A stretch of 64,000 bases of DNA from positions 1 through 64,000 of the forward strand of contig NZ_JABWEB010000024.1 of the NCBI RefSeq assembly GCF_013369485.1, in the 5' to 3' direction. Source of the DNA: Massilia sp. BJB1822 (GTDB lineage Bacteria > Pseudomonadota > Gammaproteobacteria > Burkholderiales > Burkholderiaceae_D). The notes beneath the pieces were generated by a model. That model was not told the origin of the DNA. It saw nothing but the letters and a program-made list of their open reading frames with translations, and ran no database searches. Made by a program: the position numbers and the translations under genes. Below are positions 27,415 to 35,957 of the stretch, in pieces (within the stretch, counting starts at the first letter, position 1; each line of letters starts with the position of its first letter).

Positions 27415-28890
27415 TTACAGTCCCGTGTTGGCAGCGATATACGCCTTCATCTTCTCCACATCGGCCGGCATCACCTCGAAGCGCTGCGGCAGCGCTTCGA
27501 TATTCTCGAAGCCGGCCGGACGCTCGGCATCCTCGCCCAGCGCGTCCAGAATGGTTTCATTGAACTTGGCCGCCAGCGCCGTTTCCAGCACAATCATCGG
27601 CACACCCTCTTCCATCTGCTCGCGGGCGACCTTGATGCCGTCGGCGGTGTGGGTATCGATCACGATGCCGTAATCGTCGGCCACGTCGCGGATGGTCGCC
27701 AGGCGGTCTTCATGGGTGGACTTGCCGGACTTGAAGCCGTAGTTTGCCACCAGTTTGAATTCGTCGCCATCGCTGCCCGGCTTGCCGGACAGGTCGAAGC
27801 CGCCGTGCGTCTCGACCTTCTGGAACAGGGCACGGGTGCGCGCCGCGTCGCGGCCCACCAGATCGTAGACGAAGCGCTCGAAATTCGAGGCCTTCGAGAT
27901 ATCCATCGACGGGCTGCTGGTGTGGTAAGTTTCCGACGATTTGCGCACGCGATAAACGCCGGTGCGGAAGAATTCGTCGAGCACATCGTTTTCATTGGTG
28001 GCTGCCACCAGCTTGTCGATTGGAAGGCCCATCATGCGCGCGATATGGCCGGCGCAGATATTGCCGAAATTCCCCGACGGGACGGTGAAGGAGACCTTCT
28101 GCGCATTGCTGGTGGTCGCAGCCAGATAGCCGCGGAAGTAGTACACCACCTGGGCCACCACGCGTGCCCAGTTGATCGAATTGACGGTGCCGATCTTTTG
28201 CTTGGCTTTGAATTCCAGGTCGTTGGAGACGGCTTTCACCATATCCTGACAATCGTCGAACACGCCTTCCACGGCGATATTGAAGATATTCGGATCTTGA
28301 AGGCTGAACATCTGCGCAGTCTGGAAAGCGCTCATTTTCTTGTGCGGCGACAGCATGAAGACGCGGATGCCCTTCTTGCCGCGCATCGCATACTCGGCGG
28401 CGCTGCCGGTATCGCCCGAAGTCGCGCCGAAGATATTCAGCTGCGCATCCTGCTTGGCCAGCGCGTATTCGAACAGATTGCCCAGAAGCTGCATGGCCAT
28501 ATCCTTGAACGCCAGCGTCGGGCCGTTGGACAGTGCCTGCAGCACCAGCTTCTTGCCATTGCCCTCCTCCAGCACGCGCAATGGCGTGATGGCAATCGCG
28601 CTCTCATCATGGCGGGCGTTGCGGTACACCTCCGGCGTATACGTCTTGGCCGCCAGCGCGCGCAGATCGGCCTCCGGAATATCAGTCGCAAACTTGCGCA
28701 GAATCTCGAATGCCAAGTCTGCATAGGACAACTTACGCCAAGCATCCAGCTCAGCGCCAGTCACCTGCGGATACTCAGCCGGCAGGAACAAGCCGCCATC
28801 GGCAGCCAGGCCGCCCAGCAAGATATCGGAAAAAGAATGAGAAGACTGCGAAGCGGCCGGCGAAGCGGCCCGGGTGGACACGTAATGCAT
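27415..28890 (-). CDS. thrC: Threonine synthase
   Basis: A 491-residue PLP enzyme converting O-phosphohomoserine to threonine. The PLP lysine lies in NGPTLAFKDMAMQLLG and the phosphate-binding loop in ATSGDTGSAAEYAMRGKKG. The open frame extends 12 codons upstream to a GTG; the ATG at 28890 (MHYVSTRAASPAASQ) is chosen because the family begins with this Y-x-STR motif. Homoserine dehydrogenase (hom), commonly just upstream in betaproteobacteria, is not here; the serine dehydratase gene lies upstream instead. Confidence 0.94.
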   Translation of the reverse strand: MHYVSTRAASPAASQSSHSFSDILLGGLAADGGLFLPAEYPQVTGAELDAWRKLSYADLAFEILRKFATDIPEADLRALAAKTYTPEVYRNARHDESAIAITPLRVLEEGNGKKLVLQALSNGPTLAFKDMAMQLLGNLFEYALAKQDAQLNIFGATSGDTGSAAEYAMRGKKGIRVFMLSPHKKMSAFQTAQMFSLQDPNIFNIAVEGVFDDCQDMVKAVSNDLEFKAKQKIGTVNSINWARVVAQVVYYFRGYLAATTSNAQKVSFTVPSGNFGNICAGHIARMMGLPIDKLVAATNENDVLDEFFRTGVYRVRKSSETYHTSSPSMDISKASNFERFVYDLVGRDAARTRALFQKVETHGGFDLSGKPGSDGDEFKLVANYGFKSGKSTHEDRLATIRDVADDYGIVIDTHTADGIKVAREQMEEGVPMIVLETALAAKFNETILDALGEDAERPAGFENIEALPQRFEVMPADVEKMKAYIAANTGL

Positions 28891-29011
28891 AGACAAGGAA
28901 ACCCATTGAGCGTTGCGATCGGACACCTATTATAGTGCGCCCGGAGTTTCTATGTAAATTCAGTCAATTTCCACAATTTTCTGCGGCCATCGGAGCGTTG
29001 CCAGCGCAACA

Positions 29012-29032
29012 CCGCGGGGACCAGCCCCGCGG
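29012..29032 (-). terminator. Possible terminator hairpin after the serine dehydratase gene
   Basis: A perfect 8-bp GC stem (CCGCGGGG / CCCCGCGG) with loop ACCAG, just past the sdaA stop. On the minus strand it is followed by a mixed sequence rather than a clear U-run. Confidence 0.4.
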
Positions 29033-29040
29033 CCGGGCGA

Positions 29041-30420
29041 TCAGCAGGCAGCGTGGTTGACGGTGACGACGTGGATGGCGAGGCCGCCCAGCGAGGTTTC
29101 CTTGTACTTGGCCTGCATGTCGGCGCCGGTCTGGCGCATGGTTTCGATCACTTCGTCCAAACTCACAAAGTGGGTGCCGTCGCCTTTCAGCGAGAGCGAG
29201 GCGGCGGTGATGGCTTTGACCGCGCCCATGCCGTTGCGCTCGATGCAGGGGATCTGTACCAGGCCGCCAATCGGGTCGCAAGTCATGCCAAGGTGGTGTT
29301 CGATGCCGATTTCGGCTGCGTTCTCGATCTGGGCATTGCTGCCGCCCAGCGCTGCAACCAGGCCTGCGGCGGCCATGGCGCAGGCGACGCCGACTTCGCC
29401 CTGGCAGCCGACTTCGGCGCCCGAGATGGATGCATTGCGCTTGCACAGCATGCCGATGGCGGCAGCCGTCAGCAGGAAGTTGCGCACGCCGGTCACAGGA
29501 TCGAGCGGCTTGCAGTCTTCGGCATAGTATTTGAGCACGGCGGGGATGATGCCGGCCGCGCCATTGGTCGGCGCGGTAACCACGCGGCCGCCGGCGGCGT
29601 TTTCTTCGTTGACGGCCATGGCGTACAGGCTGACGCCGTTCAGCGCATCATGCGGCAGGTCGTTGGCGCGGTCGCCGGCCTTGGCTTGGCGCCACAGGTC
29701 GGCGGCGCGGCGTTTTACCTTCAGGCCGCCCGGCAGTTGGCCGGCCGTTTCCAGGCCGTGTGCGATGCAGCCGCGCATGACATGCCAGATGCGGTCCAGG
29801 CCCGCATCCAGCTTGGCTTCGTCGATCTTGGCCAGCTCGTTCGCGCGCAGCATCTGCGGGATAGTCTTGCCGCTTGCTTCGCCGTGCGCCAGCAGGTCGG
29901 CCATGGTGTCGAAGGGATAGGGAATGGCTGTGGCCGGAGCATTGTCGGCCGCCGCGCTCTCGCCTTCAGCGCGGATAAAGCCGCCGCCGACGGAGTAGAA
30001 CACTTTATGCACCGTGCTGCCGTCGGCGCGCTTCAGGGTGAAGCTCATGCCGTTCGGATGCTCGGGCAGGGTTTCGTTCATGTGGAAAATCAAGCCGGTG
30101 GCGGCGGTGAAAGGCACGGCCTTCACGCCCAGCAGCCTGATTTCCTTGCGCGCCTCGACCTCGGCCAGCTTGGCGTCGACCAGGTCGGGATTGATGTCCT
30201 GCGGGGTTTCTCCCATCAGGCCGAGGATCACGGCCTTGTCGGTGCCGTGGCCGACGCCGGTCAGGGCCAGCGAACCATACAGCGCGGATTCCACCGCCAC
30301 CACATCATCCAATGGACCGGCTTCGATCAGGAAACGGCGTGCCGCCACCATCGGTCCCACGGTGTGGGAACTGGATGGGCCAATGCCAATTTTGAACAGA
30401 TCGAAAACACTCATATCCAT
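29041..30420 (-). CDS. sdaA: L-serine ammonia-lyase (iron-sulfur type)
   Basis: A 459-residue single-chain L-serine dehydratase that converts serine to pyruvate and ammonia using a [4Fe-4S] cluster. It shows SVFDLFKIGIGPSSSHTVGP at the N-terminus (beta domain) and in the alpha domain the Cys-bearing segments near MLCKRNASISGAEVGCQGE and GVACAM, with APTNGAAGIIPAVLKYY between. It is likely the last gene of the kbl-tdh-sdaA group, starting 39 bases after the dehydrogenase stop. Confidence 0.94.
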   Translation of the reverse strand: MDMSVFDLFKIGIGPSSSHTVGPMVAARRFLIEAGPLDDVVAVESALYGSLALTGVGHGTDKAVILGLMGETPQDINPDLVDAKLAEVEARKEIRLLGVKAVPFTAATGLIFHMNETLPEHPNGMSFTLKRADGSTVHKVFYSVGGGFIRAEGESAAADNAPATAIPYPFDTMADLLAHGEASGKTIPQMLRANELAKIDEAKLDAGLDRIWHVMRGCIAHGLETAGQLPGGLKVKRRAADLWRQAKAGDRANDLPHDALNGVSLYAMAVNEENAAGGRVVTAPTNGAAGIIPAVLKYYAEDCKPLDPVTGVRNFLLTAAAIGMLCKRNASISGAEVGCQGEVGVACAMAAAGLVAALGGSNAQIENAAEIGIEHHLGMTCDPIGGLVQIPCIERNGMGAVKAITAASLSLKGDGTHFVSLDEVIETMRQTGADMQAKYKETSLGGLAIHVVTVNHAAC

Positions 30421-30459
30421 CGGATGTCTCTTTATAGTGATGTTGATGTCGCGCCGCTT

Positions 30460-31422
30460 TTATGCGGCCTTGCTTAAGCCGACATCGATATTGGCCAGCA
30501 TGTCCTTGACCATTTCTTCGATGCCGATGCTTGCTTTCCAGCCCCAGTCGGCCGTGGCGGTCGCGTCGTCCAGGCTTTTCGGCCAGGTGTCGGCGATGGC
30601 CTGGCGGCTGTCCGGTTTGTAGCTGATCTTAAACTCGGGCAGCTTGGCGCTGATGGCAGCGGCCAGCTGTTCCGGGTTGAACGATACGCCGGCGACATTA
30701 TAGGACGAACGGACCTTGATTTGCGAGGCCGGCGCATCCATCAATTCAATGGTGGCGCGGATGGCATCGGGCATATAAATCATCGGCAGCGAGGTTTGCG
30801 GGCCGAGGAAGCATTCATAGCGTTCGCCGCGCAGCGCCGAGTGGAAAATGGCGATGGCGTAATCGGTGGTGCCGCCGCCTGGAGGCGACTTGAAGCTGAT
30901 GATGCCTGGGTAGCGGATGCTGCGCACGTCCACGCCGTATTTCAGGAAGTAGTACTCGCACAGGCGCTCGCCGGCCAGCTTGCTGATGCCGTAGATGGTG
31001 GTCGGGTCCATCACCGTCATCTGCGGGGTGTTGTCGGCCGGGGTGTTCGGGCCGAAGGCAGCGATCGACGAAGGCCAGAACAGGCGCAGCGGCTTGCCTG
31101 CCTCGCCGCGTTCGCGCGCCACTTCCAGGATATTCAGCAAGCCGTCCATGTTCAGCGACCAGGCTTTGAGCGGCGCCGCTTCGCCGGTGGCCGACAGCAT
31201 CGCTGCCAACTGGTACACCTGGGTGATGTTCTCGTCGGCCACCAGTTGGGCCAGGGCGGCGCGGTTCATCACGTCCAGCACCTGGTAGTTGGCGGCGTTA
31301 TAGATATTTTTCGGGCTGATATCGGTGGCGATCACATTCTGCGCGCCATGCTGCTTGGCCAGTGCTTCCACCAGTTCGCTGCCAATTTGACCGTTGGCGC
31401 CGATGACTAAAATACGTTCCAT
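30460..31422 (-). CDS. L-threonine 3-dehydrogenase, SDR (epimerase-like) type
   Basis: A 320-residue extended short-chain dehydrogenase that oxidises threonine to 2-amino-3-ketobutyrate with NAD. The N-terminal Rossmann motif is ILVIGANGQIGSELVEAL; the catalytic Tyr-Lys pair is in TTIYGISKLAGE; FWPSSIAAFGP precedes it. The adjacent kbl gene gives the function, since the pair completes threonine to glycine conversion. This SDR form, known from Cupriavidus, Flavobacterium and trypanosomes, is unrelated to the zinc-dependent Tdh of E. coli. The start at 31422 has AGGAAG about 8 bases upstream; the longer frame to 31443 does not. Confidence 0.88.
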   Translation of the reverse strand: MERILVIGANGQIGSELVEALAKQHGAQNVIATDISPKNIYNAANYQVLDVMNRAALAQLVADENITQVYQLAAMLSATGEAAPLKAWSLNMDGLLNILEVARERGEAGKPLRLFWPSSIAAFGPNTPADNTPQMTVMDPTTIYGISKLAGERLCEYYFLKYGVDVRSIRYPGIISFKSPPGGGTTDYAIAIFHSALRGERYECFLGPQTSLPMIYMPDAIRATIELMDAPASQIKVRSSYNVAGVSFNPEQLAAAISAKLPEFKISYKPDSRQAIADTWPKSLDDATATADWGWKASIGIEEMVKDMLANIDVGLSKAA

Positions 31423-31443
31423 TGCTGTTCTTCCTGAATCCAA

Positions 31444-32649
31444 TTAATTCTTCAAAATGCCGAGTTCACGGCCTGCCTGTTCGAATGCGGCGAGCACTTT
31501 GTCGAGCTGCTCGCGGGTGTGCGCTGCGGAGAGCTGGACGCGCACGCGCGCCTGGCCCATCGGCACCACCGGGTAGAAGAAGCCGCTGAGCAAAACGCCC
31601 AGCTCATACATTCGTGCCGCAAACTTTTGGGCCACCGGCGCATCGAACAGCATCACCGGCACGACCGGGTGGGTGCCAGGCTTGATGGTGAAGCCGATGC
31701 GCTCGATCTCCTTGCGGAAGTAGGCGGTGTTTTCATGCAGACGGTCGCGCAGCTCGGTCGATTCGGACAGGCGCTTCAGCACTTCCAGCGAGGCGCCGGC
31801 AATCGACGGGGCCAGGGTGTTGGAGAACAGATAAGGGCGCGATTTCTGGCGCAGCGTGTCGATCACTTCCTTGCGGCCGGAGGTGAAGCCGCCCATCGCG
31901 CCGCCCAGGGCTTTGCCCAGGGTGCCGGTGATGATGTCGATCTTGCCCAGCACATTGTGGTGCTCGTGCGTGCCGCGGCCGGTCTTGCCCATGAAGCCGG
32001 AGGCGTGGCATTCGTCGATCATCACCAGGGCGCCGTACTGCTCGGCCAGGGCCACGATCTTGTCCAGCTGGGCGATGGTGCCATCCATCGAGAACACGCC
32101 ATCGGTGACGATGATCTTGTGGCGCTTGTCGGCGGCGGCCTTGAGCTGGGCTTCCAGGTCGGCCATATCGTTGTGGGCGTAGCGGAAGCGCGCAGCCTTG
32201 CACAGACGGATGCCGTCGATGATGGAAGCGTGATTCAGGGCGTCGGAAATGATGGCGTCGTTCTCGTCGAACAGCGGCTCGAACACGCCGCCGTTGGCGT
32301 CGAAGGCGGCGGCGTAGAGGATGGTGTCTTCAGTGCCGAGGAATTTCGAGATCGCCTGTTCCAGCTGCTTGTGCACGGTCTGGGTGCCGCAGATGAAGCG
32401 CACCGAGGACAGGCCATAGCCGTATTTTTCGGTGGCGTCGATGGACGCCTGGGCCACCCACTCCTGGCCGGACAGGCCGAGGTAGTTGTTGGCGCACATA
32501 TTGATCAGGGTACGGCCATCTTCACCCTGCACTTCGGAACCCTGGCGGGAGGCAAGCACGCGCTCCGGCTTGTACAGACCCTGCTCGCGCAGTTTTTCCA
32601 GGTTCTGTTGCAGGCCGCCGTAAAACGCATTTTTTGCTTGCTCGCTCAT
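31444..32649 (-). CDS. kbl: 2-amino-3-ketobutyrate CoA ligase (glycine C-acetyltransferase)
   Basis: A 401-residue PLP-dependent alpha-oxoamine synthase that cleaves 2-amino-3-ketobutyrate with CoA to glycine and acetyl-CoA. Motifs include GSEVQGEDGRTLINMCANNYLGLS near the N-terminus, the PLP-stacking region MIDECHASGFMG and the Schiff-base lysine in TGTLGKALGGAMGG. It is the first gene of the minus-strand catabolic group and lies back to back with the XRE-cupin regulator gene. Confidence 0.96.
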   Translation of the reverse strand: MSEQAKNAFYGGLQQNLEKLREQGLYKPERVLASRQGSEVQGEDGRTLINMCANNYLGLSGQEWVAQASIDATEKYGYGLSSVRFICGTQTVHKQLEQAISKFLGTEDTILYAAAFDANGGVFEPLFDENDAIISDALNHASIIDGIRLCKAARFRYAHNDMADLEAQLKAAADKRHKIIVTDGVFSMDGTIAQLDKIVALAEQYGALVMIDECHASGFMGKTGRGTHEHHNVLGKIDIITGTLGKALGGAMGGFTSGRKEVIDTLRQKSRPYLFSNTLAPSIAGASLEVLKRLSESTELRDRLHENTAYFRKEIERIGFTIKPGTHPVVPVMLFDAPVAQKFAARMYELGVLLSGFFYPVVPMGQARVRVQLSAAHTREQLDKVLAAFEQAGRELGILKN

Positions 32650-32777
32650 GATCTTCCTCTATATAGATGGTGAAGGCCGCCGCTTGACCGGCTGCTGCCT
32701 ATGTTGTACCGTGCCTGAAGCTGAAACCGATATGGAAGTCTACTCTCTTTCCTCTATCGCTTCCGAATTCCATTATT

Positions 32778-32806
32778 TTGAACACAGATTCAATATACTG
32801 GATACT
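32778..32806 (+). promoter_or_regulatory. Possible sigma-70 promoter of the XRE-cupin gene
   Basis: TTGAAC (32778-32783) and GATACT (32801-32806) are 17 bases apart, ending 38 bases before the regulator ATG. The 195-base divergent region must also hold the kbl promoter. Confidence 0.4.
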
Positions 32807-32844
32807 ACATAAGCATATTGAACTTTGCAAGCGATCTTTCCTCA

Positions 32845-33420
32845 ATGAAGCCATCTGTTTCGACCAATGCCCCGCCCGAGGTGGGCGCCGCCCTGCAACG
32901 ACTGCGCCTGGCGCGCGGTTTGACGCTGGAAGACCTGTCGCGCATCGCCGGCGTGTCCAAATCCATGCTGTCGCAGATCGAACGCGAGAAAGCCAATCCC
33001 ACCATCGCCATCACCTGGCGCCTGGCCAACGCCCTGGGCGTCGCCATCGGCGAACTGCTGGCCGATGGCGAAAAGAATGTCGAAACGATCAGGGTGCTGG
33101 ATGCCCACGAAACGCCGACCCTGCCCGGCGCCCATGCTGGCTATATACTGCGCATCCTCGGCCCGATGGAGCTGGCCGGCAAATACGAGTGGTATGAGCT
33201 GACGCTGGCCCCCGGCGGCGAACTGGCCTCCCAAGCGCACGATCCCGGCACCCACGAACATCTGACCCTGCTGCACGGCAGCATGGAACTGGAAGTCGGC
33301 AACGCCAAGAAAAAGATCAAGCTCGGCAGCACCGCCCGCTACCCCGCCGACCAGCAGCACGCCATCCGCAACCTCGGCAAAACCGAAGCCAAAGCCCTGC
33401 TCGTCGTCATCCACCGCTAA
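32845..33420 (+). CDS. XRE-family transcriptional regulator with C-terminal cupin domain
   Basis: A 191-residue regulator. A helix-turn-helix (about 12-68, VGAALQRLRLARGLTLEDLS to LANALGVAIGELL) is joined to a cupin-2 domain (about 115-188) with the metal/ligand residues in HDPGTHEHLTLLHGSMELEVG. The start at ATG 32845 is chosen over an upstream TTG. Being divergent from kbl, it is a good candidate to control the threonine/serine catabolic genes, perhaps with an amino acid bound in the cupin; this is inferred from position only. Confidence 0.88.
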   Translation: MKPSVSTNAPPEVGAALQRLRLARGLTLEDLSRIAGVSKSMLSQIEREKANPTIAITWRLANALGVAIGELLADGEKNVETIRVLDAHETPTLPGAHAGYILRILGPMELAGKYEWYELTLAPGGELASQAHDPGTHEHLTLLHGSMELEVGNAKKKIKLGSTARYPADQQHAIRNLGKTEAKALLVVIHR

Positions 33421-33460
33421 GCCCCACGCCCCGTTTGATTTGGCGCAAGCCGGGGGCTTA
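33418..33460. terminator. Inverted repeat joining the two convergent stop codons
   Basis: TAAGCCCC (33418-33425) is complementary to GGGGCTTA (33453-33460). The left arm begins with the TAA of the regulator gene; the right arm ends with the TAA of the metalloprotease gene. The 27-base loop holds the TTTGAT-type motif. A bidirectional terminator is plausible although there is no T-run. Confidence 0.5.
33433..33450 (+). repeat. TTTGAT-type motif between convergent genes (copy 2)
   Basis: GTTTGATTTGGCGCAAGC, in the loop of the stop-codon inverted repeat. It matches the motifs at 2877-2894 and 54129-54146. Confidence 0.5.
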
Positions 33461-35890
33461 GATGGGGGCGCCGGGGGGAATCGTCGGGGCGGGACGCAGT
33501 TTGACGCTGCGCGGGTCGGCTAAATAGCGCTGGATGTGGCTAGCGGCTTGCTGGCGGCTGGCGGCGGTGCTGGCGTCGGGGCTTGGGGTCTTCTTTAACC
33601 AGGCGCCGAGGTCCGCGGTTTGCTGGCGCAGCTCGGCTTCGGCGGCGGCGTGCATTTGGCCGCCGTTTAGGAGGCGCAACAGGGCGTCGAGGACGACCCA
33701 GTTGGCGCTGAGCTGCATGGCTTCGCTACCGGCTTGGGTCGACGATGCGGCCGGGCGTTTCCAGGTGCGCTGCAGCACTTGCACCATCAAGTCGGCAATG
33801 CCGGGCTGGCCGGGGTCGCGGGCGTGCTGCCAGTACAGGCGGTTGATGCGGCCGGCGTCGAGCAGGAAGCTGGCCGTGTGGGCGGCGCCTGCCTCCACCG
33901 CCGACAGGGCATCGAAAACGCTGTTCATGCGGGTTTCGAAATATTCCTTATTGCGTTCGTAGCCGGTGGCGGGTGGCGTCAGCAGGTCCAGCACCTTGGG
34001 CGGCAGCGCGAGGTATTCGGCGCTCAGGGTATCGGCCAGCCGGGCCAGTGCCTGGCGCTGGCTGGCGGCGGGCACGGTGCGCACGCCGCTCTGGGCGCGG
34101 CCGGCTTTGACGTCGCCGCTGGTGCTGTAGTCGAATTCTCCGCCGCCAATAAGGCGGGCCAGAGCTTCGGTCTGATAGCGCTGTAGCAGATAAACGGGAA
34201 CCAGGCGCGCTTCAATCTCACCGGTCTGGCGTTCGTTGGGCAGCACGTCGAGCGAGAAGCGCTGCAAGGCTTGCCGGCGAATAGCACCCAATTGATCCCA
34301 GGTTTTCAGCGAGTCGGGACCGAAATCCCACAGCAGTCCATTCGGATGGCTGGCGCCCGGCGTGCGCGCGTCGCTGTCGCTGACGTACTGCATGCCAGAC
34401 GCATTGGCGCGGGCGCGCAGCTGCGCCAGTTCATCGTCCGTCAATTCGCCGTAGATGTGCTGCACGATGTAGTCGTCCCAGGGACCGACACCAGCGCCGT
34501 AAGCTTCCTGCAGGCCGATGCGGCCGTCCGCTTCGAGCTTGAGCACAGGATGGGGATAGTCCATCACCGAGCCATTGCCTTGGCGGCTGGCAGCGAAGTT
34601 GTGCGAGAAGCCAAGGGTATGGCCGACTTCATGCGCGGCCAGCTGGCGCAGGCGGGCCAAGGCCATCTGCTCTGCCATCTTTTGCAACTCGGGATTGCCG
34701 GCCTTGCCGTAGGGCGCGAGCAGGCTTTCGGCGATCAGGATGTCCTGGCGCACGCGCTGCGATCCCAGCGTGACGGCACCGCGGATGATTTCTCCAGTGC
34801 GCGGGTCGGCCAGCGCGTTACCGTAGGACCAGCCGCGCGTGGCGCGGTGCACCCAGCTGATGACGTTGTAGCGAACATCCATCGCGTCCGCGCCTTCCGG
34901 CAGCAGTTCGACGCGGAAGGCGTCCTTGAAGCCGGCCTTCTCGAAGGCGCTGGACCACCAGCGCGCGCCTTCTAGCAGGGCGGAACGCACCGGTTCCGGC
35001 GCGCCCCGGTCGAGGTAATAGACGATGGGCTTTTTCACGGCGCTGGGCGCGGCGCCCGGCACGGTCTTTTCCAACCTGTGCCGCAGCTGCCAGCGCACAT
35101 CGAGACTGCTGGCCAGTGGCGTGGCGAAATCGTAGTAGCCGGTGTCGAAGCCGCCCGATGCAGGATGGTAGGCACGCGGCTTGTAGCCCTGGTCCGGCAG
35201 GCGCACCATGCTGATATGCTGGCGCAGCGACAGGCTGGCCGGATCGGCCGCTACCTGGCGCACATGCTCGCCCTGCCCCGCTCCGGAGAAAGTCAGCAGG
35301 GCTTCCAGTTCCACATTGTCGGGGAAGGCTTTTGCCAGCGCGGGCAGGACGGCGCTGCGCTTTTCATCAACCTTATACGCGCCTTGCTTGCTGTCGGCCA
35401 GGCGCTGGGCCACACCATGCTGGTCGGCCAGCAGGAAGCTGGAGAAGTCGATCAGATAGCGTCCGTTTTCGCTGGCGAGGATCTCGCCCGACCACAGCAC
35501 CGCAGCGGCGAAGGATTCGGCCACGGCGTTGCGCTCGTCGGCATCGGTGGAGCGCGCCACGTAGCGCGTGTTCCCCTGCACCAGGAAGATGCGCGTTCCA
35601 TGCTTCTGGAAGCGCACCAGTTTCATCTCGCCCGGCTGGCCACGATCAAGGCCCACATCGTTGGAACCTAGCGCGTAAGGCAGCGAAGACAGCATCAGAA
35701 AAGGCTGGTCCAGCACCGACAGGGACAGCAGCACCCTGCCCTTTTCCTCATCGCGCCAAAGATCGATGAAGCCGGGCTGCGCCTGCAAGGTCCGGGTTTG
35801 TTCGGCCAGCGTGCGCGGCGCCTCGGCGGCCCATGCTGCCGGTGCAAGAGCAAGCAGGGAAAGGGCGAGAATGGTTTTGGTCGGCTTCAT
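33458..35890 (-). CDS. Exported zinc-dependent metalloprotease (DUF5117/DUF4953 type)
   Basis: An 810-residue protein with a signal peptide (about 1-23, ending AAWAAEA). A DUF5117-like beta domain fills about 30-280, and the metzincin-type site HEVGHTLGFSHNF is at 420-432: His420, Glu421, His424 and His430. A Met-turn-like segment (VMDYPHP) follows. It should act in the periplasm or outside the cell; its substrate is unknown. The open frame runs to 36010 but the first 40 residues overlap the neighbouring terminator; ATG 35890 or 35896 begins the signal peptide. It is 67 bases downstream of the oligopeptidase gene, across a terminator. Confidence 0.85.
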   Translation of the reverse strand: MKPTKTILALSLLALAPAAWAAEAPRTLAEQTRTLQAQPGFIDLWRDEEKGRVLLSLSVLDQPFLMLSSLPYALGSNDVGLDRGQPGEMKLVRFQKHGTRIFLVQGNTRYVARSTDADERNAVAESFAAAVLWSGEILASENGRYLIDFSSFLLADQHGVAQRLADSKQGAYKVDEKRSAVLPALAKAFPDNVELEALLTFSGAGQGEHVRQVAADPASLSLRQHISMVRLPDQGYKPRAYHPASGGFDTGYYDFATPLASSLDVRWQLRHRLEKTVPGAAPSAVKKPIVYYLDRGAPEPVRSALLEGARWWSSAFEKAGFKDAFRVELLPEGADAMDVRYNVISWVHRATRGWSYGNALADPRTGEIIRGAVTLGSQRVRQDILIAESLLAPYGKAGNPELQKMAEQMALARLRQLAAHEVGHTLGFSHNFAASRQGNGSVMDYPHPVLKLEADGRIGLQEAYGAGVGPWDDYIVQHIYGELTDDELAQLRARANASGMQYVSDSDARTPGASHPNGLLWDFGPDSLKTWDQLGAIRRQALQRFSLDVLPNERQTGEIEARLVPVYLLQRYQTEALARLIGGGEFDYSTSGDVKAGRAQSGVRTVPAASQRQALARLADTLSAEYLALPPKVLDLLTPPATGYERNKEYFETRMNSVFDALSAVEAGAAHTASFLLDAGRINRLYWQHARDPGQPGIADLMVQVLQRTWKRPAASSTQAGSEAMQLSANWVVLDALLRLLNGGQMHAAAEAELRQQTADLGAWLKKTPSPDASTAASRQQAASHIQRYLADPRSVKLRPAPTIPPGAPI

Positions 35891-35911
35891 CGGCATTCGG
35901 AAAGGAGTAAG

Positions 35912-35937
35912 AAAAAACGCGCCCCGGAGGGCGCGTT
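35912..35937 (-). terminator. Rho-independent terminator of the prolyl oligopeptidase gene
   Basis: A 9-bp stem AACGCGCCC / GGGCGCGTT with loop CGGA, ending in TTTTTTC on the minus strand. Confidence 0.85.
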
Positions 35938-35957
35938 GTGTCGCTATCGGCAAGGCC

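Noticed and set aside
25780-28935. A 1051-codon plus-strand open frame opposite moaD, moeA and thrC
   Set aside because: It is antisense to three clearly conserved genes, is rich in His, Gln, Arg and Ala, and crosses gene boundaries; this is usual for high-GC DNA with strong third-position bias.
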